Source: Verrucomicrobiia bacterium (GTDB lineage Bacteria; Verrucomicrobiota; Verrucomicrobiia; Verrucomicrobiales; DEV007). From it: a DNA stretch of 64,000 nt. The first letter of the stretch is position 1. Each line of letters opens with the position of its first letter. Below, piece after piece: positions 23,783 to 35,200 of this stretch. A program made the position numbers and the translations under genes. Under the pieces are notes generated by a model that did not search any database, was not told the DNA's origin, and saw nothing but the letters and a program-made list of their open reading frames with translations. Location of the stretch: contig JAUIAH010000030.1 in assembly GCA_030425385.1 (NCBI GenBank), positions 33,877 to 97,876 of the forward strand. Direction: 5' to 3'.

Positions 23783-26160
23783 ACCATGAATGGCGCGGCA
23801 GCGACGAGGGTCTCGCGTTCCGCGTAGAGGCGTTGGGTTTCCCACATGGCCTGGGAGGCGGACGTTCCCTCGCCGCTCAACTGGTTGTAGAATACTTCCA
23901 TCAACGCTCGAGTTTCCCGATCGTTGATGCGCCACATGGTCAAGAGAACGTTGTTGGCGCCGGCAAGCGTTAGGGCTCGGCCAAAGCCGGAGATGCGTTC
24001 GCCACCCACATCGATACCATCAGCGGATCGGCAGGTGGAAAGCGTGACGAGGTAGGTGCCGTCGAGCGTTAGCTTCGCTGCCTCAGTCGGGGTAAAGAAG
24101 TGGTCCTGTGAGGACTCTAGCGGATTCCCTTCTTCAATCGCTCGCACAGATTGCTCGACGCCTTCTTGAATGAGGCAGTACGAATCGGCGATCAGGTCAT
24201 CAAGAGGGGGCTCTACAGTCATCCCATGAGTGATGATGTGAAGGAGACTTGGAGCGCTTTCCAGATGATTGACCATCTTGAGGCGGGTCATTTGGAAGCC
24301 CTGCTGGGTGCCGATTGCTTGCAGGTCAAGCCATTCGCCATGGGCGTTCTTCAAATCTCCCAAGCCGCTCATGGCCTGACGGATGGCGGATGGCGGATCG
24401 CGCCGCGCGACCGTAAAGCGCTCGGCTGCGTAAACCGCCCAGGTGCCATCCTCTGGCTTCGGCACTGCGGGAATGAGCAGGTCTCGGGTGGCCATGAGCA
24501 TGATCCCAGATGCAAACTGCTGACAAAGATAATTGCCAGTCTCTCTCTCTCGCAAAGACGCAAAGGGCAAATTTCTAAGGAAACCGTCAGGACAGATGAA
24601 GAGGTGATTCGCATTGTCAGGCAATTGCGGGCGAATTGGGAGCCAGAGCGCATCACTAATTCTCGCCATGCGAGTGCTGAAGGCGGAAGGAGAATCTAAG
24701 GGCAAGGCGTCGACCTGCGACTCCAAAGCCTGTAAGTTCGAGTCGGTGGCACAGACGGTCCAGTGAGGGTCTCCGTCTGACCCAAGGATGATCGCCCCCA
24801 GGGCATCTTGACCTGAGAGTGTTCGATAGTGAACGAAGTCGACTAGCACACTCCTGCTCGGCAGGCTTTCCTGCACCGCGGTCCAGTGCACTCGCAGATC
24901 GCGCGTGGGTGGCGTATCCGCCTGTTCCCGCAGAACTGATTCGATGATCACGCCTTTCCACGTGAAGAGGGCATCTGCTAGGAGTGGCTCTATCAGAGGG
25001 GTCTCGTCGGCCAGTTCAGCGAGGAATCCGATGAGATTGCGATCCGTGTGAAATCGTCTTCGCTCAGTCTCGGTGCCAGTGTGAAGGACGGCCTCAACCA
25101 GTTGCTGTCCCAGGTCAACTGCTGCCTTGGCGTGAATGTGAGACGCTGCGAGATCTCCAAGCCTAGCCTGACAATAGGCCTGATTCTCAAGGATCTCCAT
25201 GTGAAGCTGGCGATAGTTTCCCGGGCTCTCGCCCAAATGGCCGCTCGCCTTTTCCAAAGCATCCCAGGCATCACTGATCCTTCCAAGTCGCATGAGGACG
25301 AATCCAAGGTTGTTGTAGACAGGTGCCAGCAAGGGCTCGCGTTGACTATCAGAAACGGCTGCCAAACTTGACTGCAAGAGCGCTTCCGCGGCCAAGTCGT
25401 TCTGAGTGTTGATCAGTTGTTCTGAGAGGACATGATTGGCCAAGACGCGGTCAAGCGGTGACAACGCACGCTTATCTAACAGTGACTGAAAGGTTTCTCC
25501 CCATTCTCGGGATGCCCGTGGATCGTCCGCTCGCAAAGCGGTCAGCAGGAGGTCCGAAACCACGGCAAGTTGATCACCATCATCGGCAAGTTCATAGGCC
25601 TCTCGTAGCAGGCGTTCTGCATTCTTGTAGTTCTTCACTTCATGCCAGTAACGGCTGAAGCTTAGCCGCACGAGCAACCCTAATCCGGATGCGGAAGAAT
25701 GGCCGTCCTCGCGAACACGGTCCGATCCAGAGAGGGCGTGCTCGAATGCCTGATGGGCTTCATCCAATGCTCCGGTAGCTAGCTTGAGCAGTCCTAGCTG
25801 GCACTGGGCGCGTGCCCTCACAAACGCATCATCCGAAGTGGAGAGGATGGATTGGAGGAGGCGGTCTGCGGCGTCGACTTGCTCCAAATTGAGGTAAGCG
25901 TCCACCAAGTTGGAAGCGCAATCATGGCGAGCCTTTCGAGGCGCGTCGGCATGTTCAAGCAGGATCGACGCCTGCTCGAGAGTGAGGACTGCCCGCTCGG
26001 GATCCTCGTGAAGCAACAGCGCCCCCTCATCCGCGAGGGCGAAAGCCTGAGCCAGTTCGGCTGTCATCGGCGGGCCTTCTGCTTTCTCTGAACGATGACA
26101 TGAAATCAGGAGGAGCACGAAAAGCGCGCTGCATTTGATCAGCCTATCAAGGTTTCTCAC
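23752..26160 (-). CDS. TPR-CHAT domain lipoprotein (caspase-like protease family)
   Basis: An 802-residue protein. A lipobox (VLLLISC, Cys21) predicts membrane anchoring. About residues 30-380 are helical tetratricopeptide-type repeats ('LGLLKLATGALDEAHQAFEH', 'NNLGFVLMRLGRISDAWDAL'). The C-terminal 350 residues are a CHAT domain with the catalytic His in 'LLHIITHGM' (about residue 643) and the catalytic Cys in 'YLVTLSTCRSADG' (about 709), followed by the conserved 'SGFGRALTLAGANNVLLTMW'. CHAT proteins are clan-CD cysteine peptidases related to caspases and separase. The gene start overlaps the end of the upstream subtilase gene by 14 bases, so two proteases of different classes are co-transcribed. 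CHAT genes next to TPS genes also occur in cyanobacteria. The target is unknown. Confidence 0.92.
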   Translation of the reverse strand: MRNLDRLIKCSALFVLLLISCHRSEKAEGPPMTAELAQAFALADEGALLLHEDPERAVLTLEQASILLEHADAPRKARHDCASNLVDAYLNLEQVDAADRLLQSILSTSDDAFVRARAQCQLGLLKLATGALDEAHQAFEHALSGSDRVREDGHSSASGLGLLVRLSFSRYWHEVKNYKNAERLLREAYELADDGDQLAVVSDLLLTALRADDPRASREWGETFQSLLDKRALSPLDRVLANHVLSEQLINTQNDLAAEALLQSSLAAVSDSQREPLLAPVYNNLGFVLMRLGRISDAWDALEKASGHLGESPGNYRQLHMEILENQAYCQARLGDLAASHIHAKAAVDLGQQLVEAVLHTGTETERRRFHTDRNLIGFLAELADETPLIEPLLADALFTWKGVIIESVLREQADTPPTRDLRVHWTAVQESLPSRSVLVDFVHYRTLSGQDALGAIILGSDGDPHWTVCATDSNLQALESQVDALPLDSPSAFSTRMARISDALWLPIRPQLPDNANHLFICPDGFLRNLPFASLRERETGNYLCQQFASGIMLMATRDLLIPAVPKPEDGTWAVYAAERFTVARRDPPSAIRQAMSGLGDLKNAHGEWLDLQAIGTQQGFQMTRLKMVNHLESAPSLLHIITHGMTVEPPLDDLIADSYCLIQEGVEQSVRAIEEGNPLESSQDHFFTPTEAAKLTLDGTYLVTLSTCRSADGIDVGGERISGFGRALTLAGANNVLLTMWRINDRETRALMEVFYNQLSGEGTSASQAMWETQRLYAERETLVAAAPFMVYRRFGARER

Positions 26161-29017
26161 GGACAGTCACACGAAAGAATTGTCGAATGGCAGAAGGCGA
26201 GGTGGAGAAATCGTAGCGCATCTGTTTCATCCCACCAGACATTCCAGTTTCACTCCAGGTGCCTCCGAGAAGAGGTAGCCATAGGTTGATGTTAGGAGAC
26301 CATTCGGGCAAAAGATCACGTGGGGTCACATGTGCGGCAGCTTCAAACTCGAGGAAGCCATTCGTGCCCTCTCTGCCAGTTTGAAATTTCCAAGGCACAA
26401 AGTCGGCGTGAGTGGGATTGCTTCCCGTGAGAAACTCCATGCCATTGGTGATGGTATCGCCATCTCCATCCAGGCTGAAATCTGGACTAGCAAGCCCCCA
26501 ACGGGCTTGCCATAACGCTATGCGACTGCCGGATGCATTGAGAAACTGATAGGTGGTCGACCCATCGGGAAGTGGCGCGCACCATTCGTAGCGATCCGAT
26601 CCGCATCCAGCGGTAAGCAGCCAGTTGCGAATGGCCGATGGGTTCCGGACCGGCGGGCCTGACTTTCGCTCCGGTGTATCGGCTAACAGGCGGACCACGA
26701 CTCCTGCCACCAATGCCGCTGCCATGCTCGTTCCACTGTTGGTGGTGCCACCGATTTGGAGGCCTTGACCCGGAGCCCAAAGATCGACTTCATCACCGTA
26801 GTTTGTCAGGGTATAGGGTTGGTCGATCGGATTGCGGGTTGCGCCGACCACGAGCATGTTGTCGTGCAAGCCAGGAGATTCGGCGGCCGAACGGAAAGCC
26901 GCTGGGTAGTAGCCGCCGCTCCCGTTGCGAACGGGGCCCGCATTGTTGCCAGCGGTGACGATGACGACGGCAAACCCAGCCAAACATTCAAGGGCATCTC
27001 GAATCGAAATGAGGGAAGCGTCTAGCGAGTCCGTCTTTTGGTTTTGAAAGGGGATGCGATGTACCGTGGAGACGGGCATGAGGACGACCGGCAAGGTTGC
27101 TGCGACTTTATCCACGCCCACCTCATCGTCGGAGGCGATGCCAGCCCACTTGCTTTCGGTTCGGCAAAGGCCCGCGTAGACGGCCGAGCCATAGGCGTGA
27201 TGGGGATCCGTGCCACTTGGCGGGAGGGCTGGAAAGACGTTGACGGGATTAGTACCCACGGCAATTCCAGCGGCCACTCCAATCGTTTGGGCGACAGCAA
27301 GTGAGGTGACCTGCGTGGCGTGTTCTGCCGGAGCCTTGGAACTTGCGGCGGTGGGAAGGGAGGTGTCGCCAGATGGACTGCTCTCGTCTTCCGTGCTTTG
27401 CACTTGGTGGAATAGGGCGGGGGAAAAGCTGGGCGACAGGCTCGGATCACCATCAATGACAAACAAGACGGCGGGATTGGGAGTCGACTGACTGGTATGA
27501 GTACCCGGCGTCGCGTTGATGGCCTTGCGGAACCAATCGCTCCCAGCGATACTGGCCATTCCAGCCGTGCGCTCGAATTCAAGCTCCTCACCAGCCAAAT
27601 CAATTCTGGGATCCATGAAAGGCAAACTGACAATAGCACTGCTTGGAAACCAGGCGCCCCCAACGGCCCGGGTCGTGCCGCTTGGTACTGCGGTGTACGG
27701 ATAACCGCCCAAGCTAAGGATGCACTTGAAGATGTCCTCTGCCGCTAGCACTTCACCCTTCTTAAACGCAACGAGGGTGGGTACATAAGCACTGTCATTC
27801 TTCCCATGGTAAACAGAATCGCCATAGCCCACCGCGAGTCGATCGGACGAGATGTCAAGGGCACCACATTCAAAGAAGGCTTTGGGAGGGAGTTGCTGGA
27901 CAGACTGCAATCGGGCAACCGCATCGTAACGCAATAGCGCGACGCCTGTTAAACCCAAGGTATATCCTAACGGAAAGCTCCATTCATCCTCGAAGGTGAT
28001 CAACACCACCACCTGACGATCAAACAGGGCAATGTCGAGTGCGCGGAGCTTACCATGACGGCCTTCGCTAGTGCCAATGGGCTTGCTCCCGATGGGCTTG
28101 CCATTGGGCAAATGATAGGCAAATAGTGAGGCCTCTGTAGCACTAGACGAGATGACCCAGACAGTCTCGCCTTCGGTCTGCGTCACATGCCGCGTGTGCA
28201 CCTCCGGGCGTTCCGTGCCCAATGACTCTACCCAGCGAAGGGAGAAAGAGGATGAGGCATCGAACGCCGCGACAAATCCGTCGTCCTGACCCGCCGCGTT
28301 TAATGGAGTGCCTTCAATCAGCGGCTTTCCAACGTATCGACCCGAGACCACGACATACTCTCCCTTGGGACCGCAATCGATCTTCTCGCCCACCAATGTG
28401 CTCCCATTCAATTCTAACGGAGCCCATTTCTCTGGGGGCCATGCTGGACATAGGCTAGCGACATCATAGCCTGACACAAAGGTTGAATCCTCAGTGTTGT
28501 CACCGTATCCAGAGGGCCCTACGCCGGTGGTCATCAGCCAAGGGCCGTTGTCAGTGATCAGGCAGCCGTCGTAGAGTTCTCCTGGGGTGAGTTCTCGGCA
28601 ATGCTCCTCAAACAGTCCCAGCCGCTTCTCAATGGTTGCGATGAACCCGGTGGTGTCGCCGGTCAGTGGCTCCGCCCCGCCGAGCACGTAGTAGTGCTCA
28701 GCGCTCGGGGAGAGACAGAGCGCATTCACTCGCCGATCAAATTCCATGGAGGCACAGATGTCGCCGCTACAGTCAATCTCATCCACCGCCCACCGTTCGT
28801 TTCCTCCTTCAGTGAATCGCGACGCCACCAAGAAATTGCCACTGCTTAACGATAACACATCGACAACTTTCGTGTCGGTCCGCTGGGGATTGACGGCACA
28901 CCCCTTCAGTTCCAGAGGTTGTCCGTAGCACATTCCGATCCCTGCGGCCACGCTCAGAAAAGCCATGAGCAGGTTGAGTAACCGTGCATGCCTTCGATTT
29001 AAGGGGTCAGTGATCAT
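26147..29017 (-). CDS. Secreted subtilisin-family (S8) peptidase with propeller-like N-terminal half
   Basis: A 956-residue secreted serine peptidase. The signal peptide ends near 'AGIGMCYGQ'. About residues 35-480 are beta-rich repeats of propeller type ('EHYYVLGGAEPLTGDTTGFI', 'LRALDIALFDRQVVVLITF'). The subtilase domain follows, with Asp in 'VLFVIDGDPSLSPSF' (about 522), His in EHATQVTSL (about 566), the oxyanion Asn in VTAGNNAG, and Ser in 'TTNSGTSMAAALVAGV' (about 761). The C-terminus has one calcium-type motif (DGDGDTITNGMEFLTGSNP) and ends in QFFRVTVREKP. The Asp is in an unusual context (DGDPS), so activity should be tested. The product is probably exported and is co-transcribed with the CHAT lipoprotein. 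Confidence 0.88.
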   Translation of the reverse strand: MITDPLNRRHARLLNLLMAFLSVAAGIGMCYGQPLELKGCAVNPQRTDTKVVDVLSLSSGNFLVASRFTEGGNERWAVDEIDCSGDICASMEFDRRVNALCLSPSAEHYYVLGGAEPLTGDTTGFIATIEKRLGLFEEHCRELTPGELYDGCLITDNGPWLMTTGVGPSGYGDNTEDSTFVSGYDVASLCPAWPPEKWAPLELNGSTLVGEKIDCGPKGEYVVVSGRYVGKPLIEGTPLNAAGQDDGFVAAFDASSSFSLRWVESLGTERPEVHTRHVTQTEGETVWVISSSATEASLFAYHLPNGKPIGSKPIGTSEGRHGKLRALDIALFDRQVVVLITFEDEWSFPLGYTLGLTGVALLRYDAVARLQSVQQLPPKAFFECGALDISSDRLAVGYGDSVYHGKNDSAYVPTLVAFKKGEVLAAEDIFKCILSLGGYPYTAVPSGTTRAVGGAWFPSSAIVSLPFMDPRIDLAGEELEFERTAGMASIAGSDWFRKAINATPGTHTSQSTPNPAVLFVIDGDPSLSPSFSPALFHQVQSTEDESSPSGDTSLPTAASSKAPAEHATQVTSLAVAQTIGVAAGIAVGTNPVNVFPALPPSGTDPHHAYGSAVYAGLCRTESKWAGIASDDEVGVDKVAATLPVVLMPVSTVHRIPFQNQKTDSLDASLISIRDALECLAGFAVVIVTAGNNAGPVRNGSGGYYPAAFRSAAESPGLHDNMLVVGATRNPIDQPYTLTNYGDEVDLWAPGQGLQIGGTTNSGTSMAAALVAGVVVRLLADTPERKSGPPVRNPSAIRNWLLTAGCGSDRYEWCAPLPDGSTTYQFLNASGSRIALWQARWGLASPDFSLDGDGDTITNGMEFLTGSNPTHADFVPWKFQTGREGTNGFLEFEAAAHVTPRDLLPEWSPNINLWLPLLGGTWSETGMSGGMKQMRYDFSTSPSAIRQFFRVTVREKP

Positions 29018-29272
29018 CGCTTTCCTTCTCTACATACGGTCAACGCTTCGGAATCTTCAAAGATTCGGAAAAAACCTTCCAATAGGGATTCGCCTGCCAT
29101 TGGCCGCGACGACAGGAGCGGTCCATCACAGCGGGAAGAGATACAGGGAATCGACATTTTTCTGATAATCGGCAGGGCCCTTGGGCATGTGGTGAGTGAA
29201 CGGCGGTCTCCAAACTCATCTGGCGAGTTCGGCGAGTAGACCGTTACCCGAAGCTGACGCTAACGAACCAAC

Positions 29273-32200
29273 ATGCTCATGATAAACCGGAACCCACTAG
29301 ACCACAAGCTCGACGCGCATCGTCCTACCCTTAGGCGATGCCGTAGTAGACTCATCTTTGCCATTCATCGCATCGCCTTGGCGCTTGCGCTTGCCGTGTT
29401 TGGAAATTTCCCTGCGAAGGCGCAGGACACCAGCCAAACCTCGGTGGCGCTACGCATTTCTGGCGAGCACTCCGTTGCCCACTATCCTTTCTCAGTCGTC
29501 ACACCCGGCAAGATCGTCGCTGAGATTGATTGGTCAGGCAAAAGCGAGAAGCTTCAAGTGAAACTGCTAGGCCGTCGCCGATCAGATCTTGCTGATCCGA
29601 CGGCACCCTACGCTGAGGTTTCTGGTGGCTCGCCTCTCCAACTCGTCTATGAAGTCACCCCTGCCGAGATGGCACGTGGCACGAGTTGGCGCTTGGTCAT
29701 CGAGGACCCGACCGTCACCGGAGACGCGGCGATTAAAGTGAACCTGACGATTCCCACGGATAAGGAATTGCAGGCTCAGTTCGAGAAACAGAAGATCTCG
29801 TTGCGGAGTGGTGATTTCTTGCCCACAGCGAAACTTCAAGAGAGCTTCTTGAACGCGCTTCCCGCCGAGAAGAACGGTGGTCTCCACGGCCTCATCGTCT
29901 TGCAACGGGCCGTCAGCTGCGAAGAGATTGAGTTGTTGGATCGAAAAGGCATCCAACGGCAAAGCTTTCTCAATCAGCGCCAGTCGGTTGGCCTGGTGCG
30001 GCAAGGCGTCAATTTGAAAGACCCGCAACTTGCCCGATTGGTGAAATGGATACTGCCACTGGAACCCGAGGACAAGATCGATCCTGATGTATTGCTAGGC
30101 AACTTTGCCAAGTTTGAGCTCGCGCAGGAAGGCGTGCCATTGGGCGTCAATACGGCGCTCAATCCCGATGGGACCTTGCAATTGATGGTGCAGTTCTATC
30201 CGGATACCAACCCGGACGTGATCAGAAAGCTCCTTGGAGAATTCGTGGAGACGTTCTCTCCCAAATCGGATCATCTTTGGGAGATCACGCTTAAGCAGGC
30301 GGCCTTGGTGCCATTGGCAGGACAGGATGCTGTGGAATGGATCGAATCTGGGGAGATGCCACTTCTGTTAGAGAATAGCACGACGCGTGCAACCATCGGC
30401 GTGAACGGCGTGCAGAACTCCACGATCAATAGCGGTGCCAACACCATTAGTTATGGAGGGCTGAGTGGAAACAACATCACTGTGGGGATCCATGACGGTG
30501 GCGTGGACGAGGCCCATCCTGATCTGAATGTGGTGCGCAATGAGAGTGGTGGCACGGTTGGCAACAGTTGTGTTGCCTTTCACGGTTCCCATGTTGCTGG
30601 CATTGCCACAGGTAGCGGGGTGCAGAGTGCGCTTACCAATGATGGGGCCATGGCCAATGGCGGCACCGCCTTCCAGTGGCGAGGCATGGCCCCGCAGGCA
30701 TCCATTGTTGACTGGGGAAACTTGGTGAACGCTGCGAACACTCTCGACGCTATCGACAATGATTCGATGGATTTGGTGAACCACTCAACGGCTTTGCAAA
30801 CGGATGGGAACTACAGTGCGAACAACCGTTTGATCGATCAGCTAGTGCGTGGTGGAGCGGTTTCTGGCGGAACGCTAGTGCCTCGGATTCCGAGAACGTT
30901 CTCCGCTGGTAATGCGGGTGGCAACTTCGCCCAGTATGGGAACCAGTTTGGCTACTTTGCCACGACCAAGCAGATGAAGAACGCAGTCGTGGTCGGCAAC
31001 TGGAATGCCAGCACGAACTTCCTGGCCACGGGTAGTAGCATGGGGCCGGCCTACGATGGCCGGATCATGCCAGATCTGGTGGCTCCAGGGAGTGGGATTC
31101 GTTCGACCAATGCCTCTTCCGGTTACTCCATCTGCGGCGGCACGTCCATGGCCTCGCCTGTGGTGGCTGGCCTTCATGCGCTTCTGTTAGAAGGATGGGA
31201 AACGACGTATAATGTTCCCTTGGGCATGTCCCTGGATTCCAATCCGCCCCTGCCGTCCACCCTGCGGGCAATCCTGATTCAAACCAGCACGGATATTGTG
31301 AATAACAATGTCCGTAACGCGACTCATGTGGAGGTTGATTCTGACAGCAATCCCGGCAATGGAAACGATGGCAATGGCAACCCAACGGCTACCGTGGGTC
31401 CAGACTTCGCCACCGGTTGGGGGTTGGTCAATGCGCAAGCCGCCGTCGATCTCTTGCTGGACTCTCGCACCGTCGATGGTGTGCCAGTGCCTAACCAGAT
31501 CGTTCAAGACGCGGTCACCCAAGCGGAGGTGAACGAATACGAGTTCGTGGTCGACGCTGTGGGCGATGTGAGGATCACGCTCGCCTGGGACGATGTGGAG
31601 GCTGCTGCCCAGTCGCCCGCCACGAGCCCGCGCTTGATTAACGATCTCGACCTCGAACTGGTCGACCCGGATGGAAACATCTTCTACCCCTGGCAGCTTG
31701 GCCAAACGATCCTCGATGCCGATGGCGACCCAATTTCAGACGTCAATCAGACGCCTGGCACGGACATTCAAGTGCAGATCCCTATCAATCCCACCGTGAC
31801 GCCTGCGACGACCAGTGACTACGTGCCAGCCGATGCGTTGACAGGCGCTGGTGCTTGGGTTGCTGGCACTGGCAAAGATCACCTCAATAACGTGGAACAA
31901 GTGTTTATCCCAGCTGCCCAAGCCGGTCGATGGACTGCTCGGGTGATTGGTTTCGATATCCCCACCGGAGCGCAGGATTATTCTCTCGTGGGTATGCCTT
32001 ACCCAGACTTGCCTGAGCTTGTTGGCTCTAACGAAGACAAAGTGGGCATCGGTGGATTCAACGTGGACATCACGGCGGACTGGGCAGTGAGCAATGTCGG
32101 TCCCGTTGGGAGTGGCAGCTTCGAGTATGAGATTCTGCTATCGACAGATTTCTATCTCGGCGGCGATGTTGTGCTTCCGATCCAATCCGATAGCCGGCCG

Positions 32201-35200
32201 ACTAATGGCCAGATCAGTGCGAGGCCGAGCGGCAGTTCATTGGATGTCACCACGACGTTCCGGATCACGGCTGCCCAGGCATCGGCATTGTTAGGCATTC
32301 CCGCAGGCTCGATCACTGTGCAAGATCTCATCGACAACGATGTCTTCATTCTCGTCCATTTCGATTCGGATGACGACGTGGTGGAACACGATGAAACGAA
32401 CATCATTCCCATCCAAGCTTCGCGTCTGGTGGACGTATCGATTGTCATGGATCGCAGCGGGAGCATGGGCAGCACCGTGCCCGTTTCCAATGGCTCGCAG
32501 ACCAAACTGCAGCAGCTCAAGAAAGCAGCGAATCTCTTCATAGATCTCATGCGGAAGAATAACGGTGACCGTCTTGGAGAAATCAGCTTCGCCACCGGAG
32601 TGACGACGGAGTTTGATGAACCGGGTGCGATCGAGCAGGTGACACCCCTGACTTCCGGCTCCGGAAGTAACCTTGCCAGTGCGAAGGCTGCGGTGAATAA
32701 CCTCACGGCAGGTGGCGGAACGAATATCCGTGGCGGCTTGCAACGCGGTCTCGATCTGCTCCCCGCGGGAAGTGATCGCCGGAAAGTGATTGTCTTTCTG
32801 TCAGACGGTATGAAAACCTCTGGGGGCAACCCTGAGGACCCTGCCTTTCTTCAGCAGTTTGTGAATCAGGATGTGAATGTTTTCTCGGTTGGCTTCGGCA
32901 CCGAAGGAGCGTCGGGGAACAGCGGTATAGATGTGGACTTGCTTTCAAGCCTCTCCAATACCGGCCCCGATGGATTCTTTCAGGTAGCGGAGAATTCGAC
33001 GCAGTTGGATAAGTTCTTCATCAACGCCTTGGGCGGCGCCATTGAGAGCGAACTCATTGTCGATCCCGAAGGAGACATTGCTCCTGGTGGAATGGTGACG
33101 GTCGACGCTGGCTTTGGCACCCAAGATCGTGCGGGGACGTTCATTCTTACCTGGGACGATCCTCAAGCCAAACTAGCGCTCTACTTAAGATCGCCATCAG
33201 GGCTATTCATCTACGCTGGCAATGTGGCGAACTTTGGGGACAAAGTGTCGCTGACTTCAGAGCCTGGCTATGCCTTCTACAAAGTGAAGCCTCCATTGCC
33301 TGCAGGCCCATCTTCGGATCATGGCGGCAACTGGGAAATGATCATCCACAATACGGGACAGCGGACCACCCACTACATGGCAAATGTGCTGGCAGATTCG
33401 ACGATCAATCTCTCCTTGGCCACGCGTCCTCCGTTTGGCGCTAGCGCATTCGCTACAGGAGATATGATTGATTTGAACGCCACATTCTCACGAACAGGGG
33501 CGGCGCCGTTCGCAAACGCTCAGCTCACAGTATATCCCTCGGTGCCCGTGGCTGGACTTGGCGACATGTTCTCGTCCAAGCTTATCAACAAAGATGATCT
33601 GGCGAAAGTACCCACCACGATTGGAGAAGAACGTTTATCGTTGTTAGAGAGGCTTGGAATGGCCTTTCAGAACAAGTATGGTCATCCTCCACTTAGCAAA
33701 CAGCCGGGCACACCCTTCTCTCTGGATCTCGCGGATCTTGGGAAAGACAAGGCTTACTTCACGGGAGCCTTCCCCACAAAGACCCCAGGGGAATACTGTT
33801 TCCTCCTGAGAGCGCACGCCCACGATGACCAGTGTGACCCCGTTCAGCGGGAAATCCTGAGAATGGTGCGCGTCAAGCCGGAGGTCAGCTCGAAGCTGAC
33901 TTGTATCGATATCATCCCTCGCGAGCGGCGCTACAAGATCGTGATCACTCCAAAGGATGACCTCGGTCACTTTATCGGACCAGGGCACGCGGATGCGTTT
34001 GAAATCAAAGCGGACGGTCTCGACCAAGCTGGGCCCATTGTCGATAACATTGACGGCAGCTACTGCGTTGAGATGACGGGTTCCTCAGGAGTCGTGGTGA
34101 TTTGTGTAGCCGGCGTTGACCTTCCTCCAATCAAGATTGAGGGTGATGTTCCGGTTCCCACGGATATCGTGCCTCCTGCTGGAACCAACGACGTGCGGAC
34201 GCCCATCTTGGTAACCGTAGGAAGTGGCGGAGGAACGATTGGAGTGACAGGGCTCCTTCTTGTGAACGGAGGGCTGACGGTCGAGTTGCCTGACATCAAT
34301 ATCGATCCGAAAACTGGCGGCCTCCGCGCGATGGTTCCAGCTGGTCTAACGCCTGGCTCCTACCAGGTCAAAGTCGTGCAAGACAACAAGGTGGGTCCGC
34401 CTTCGGAAGCGATCTTCAAGGTCATTGGTAAGAATGTTCAGTTTCCAGATGTCGTCAGTGCGTTCGGCACGGGGCTAGACGCCTTGCTCGCGGCGACCGA
34501 CAACAAAGAAGGGCTCCAAATACTGGGAGACCTCTTGGTGAAACTGCGAAATATTCAGCCAGGGGACGCATTCACGGAGAAAGAACAAGCTCAAGCAGCG
34601 GACGAGATCTCCAAACTGCTCATGCAAGAAAGAGGTGTCGTCGACAAAGGAGAGATCGTTCATCTGTTAGACGTGTTTGCGTTAGCACGCATCGACGCAC
34701 GGGACGGCTCTTACGGCGCGGTGAAGACGCTTCCAGGCACCCAAGTTGAGGTGGATGTGAGTCACAATGTCAAGATGGTATTCAATCACGTCCACGGCGA
34801 AGGGGAATCCAAAGTCAGCCTTCTCTCCGGTCCGAAAGGTTTTCGCGAGGGTCCACTCGGTCGCATTCCTGCGGTCTTTGACATCACCTCCACGGCGGAT
34901 TTCGGTGATGAAGGGATCATGATCGAGATCGAGTATGAAGAAGGAGACTATGGAGACGAGTCCGCTCTCATCCTGGCCCACCGAAAGGGGAATCTGTGGA
35001 CGGACATCACCACAGGGATCGATCCAGAGGGCAATAAGATCCAAGGCTTTACAGAATCCCTATCAGAGTTCGCCATCATGGAGATTCTTCCCAATCAAGA
35101 AGTAGGGGAGATTGAAGGGGAGGCGAATGCCACCACAGGCATTGACATCACCACGCCAGATGGTCGCTTCTACGACATCCAGTTCTCGGATAACATGACG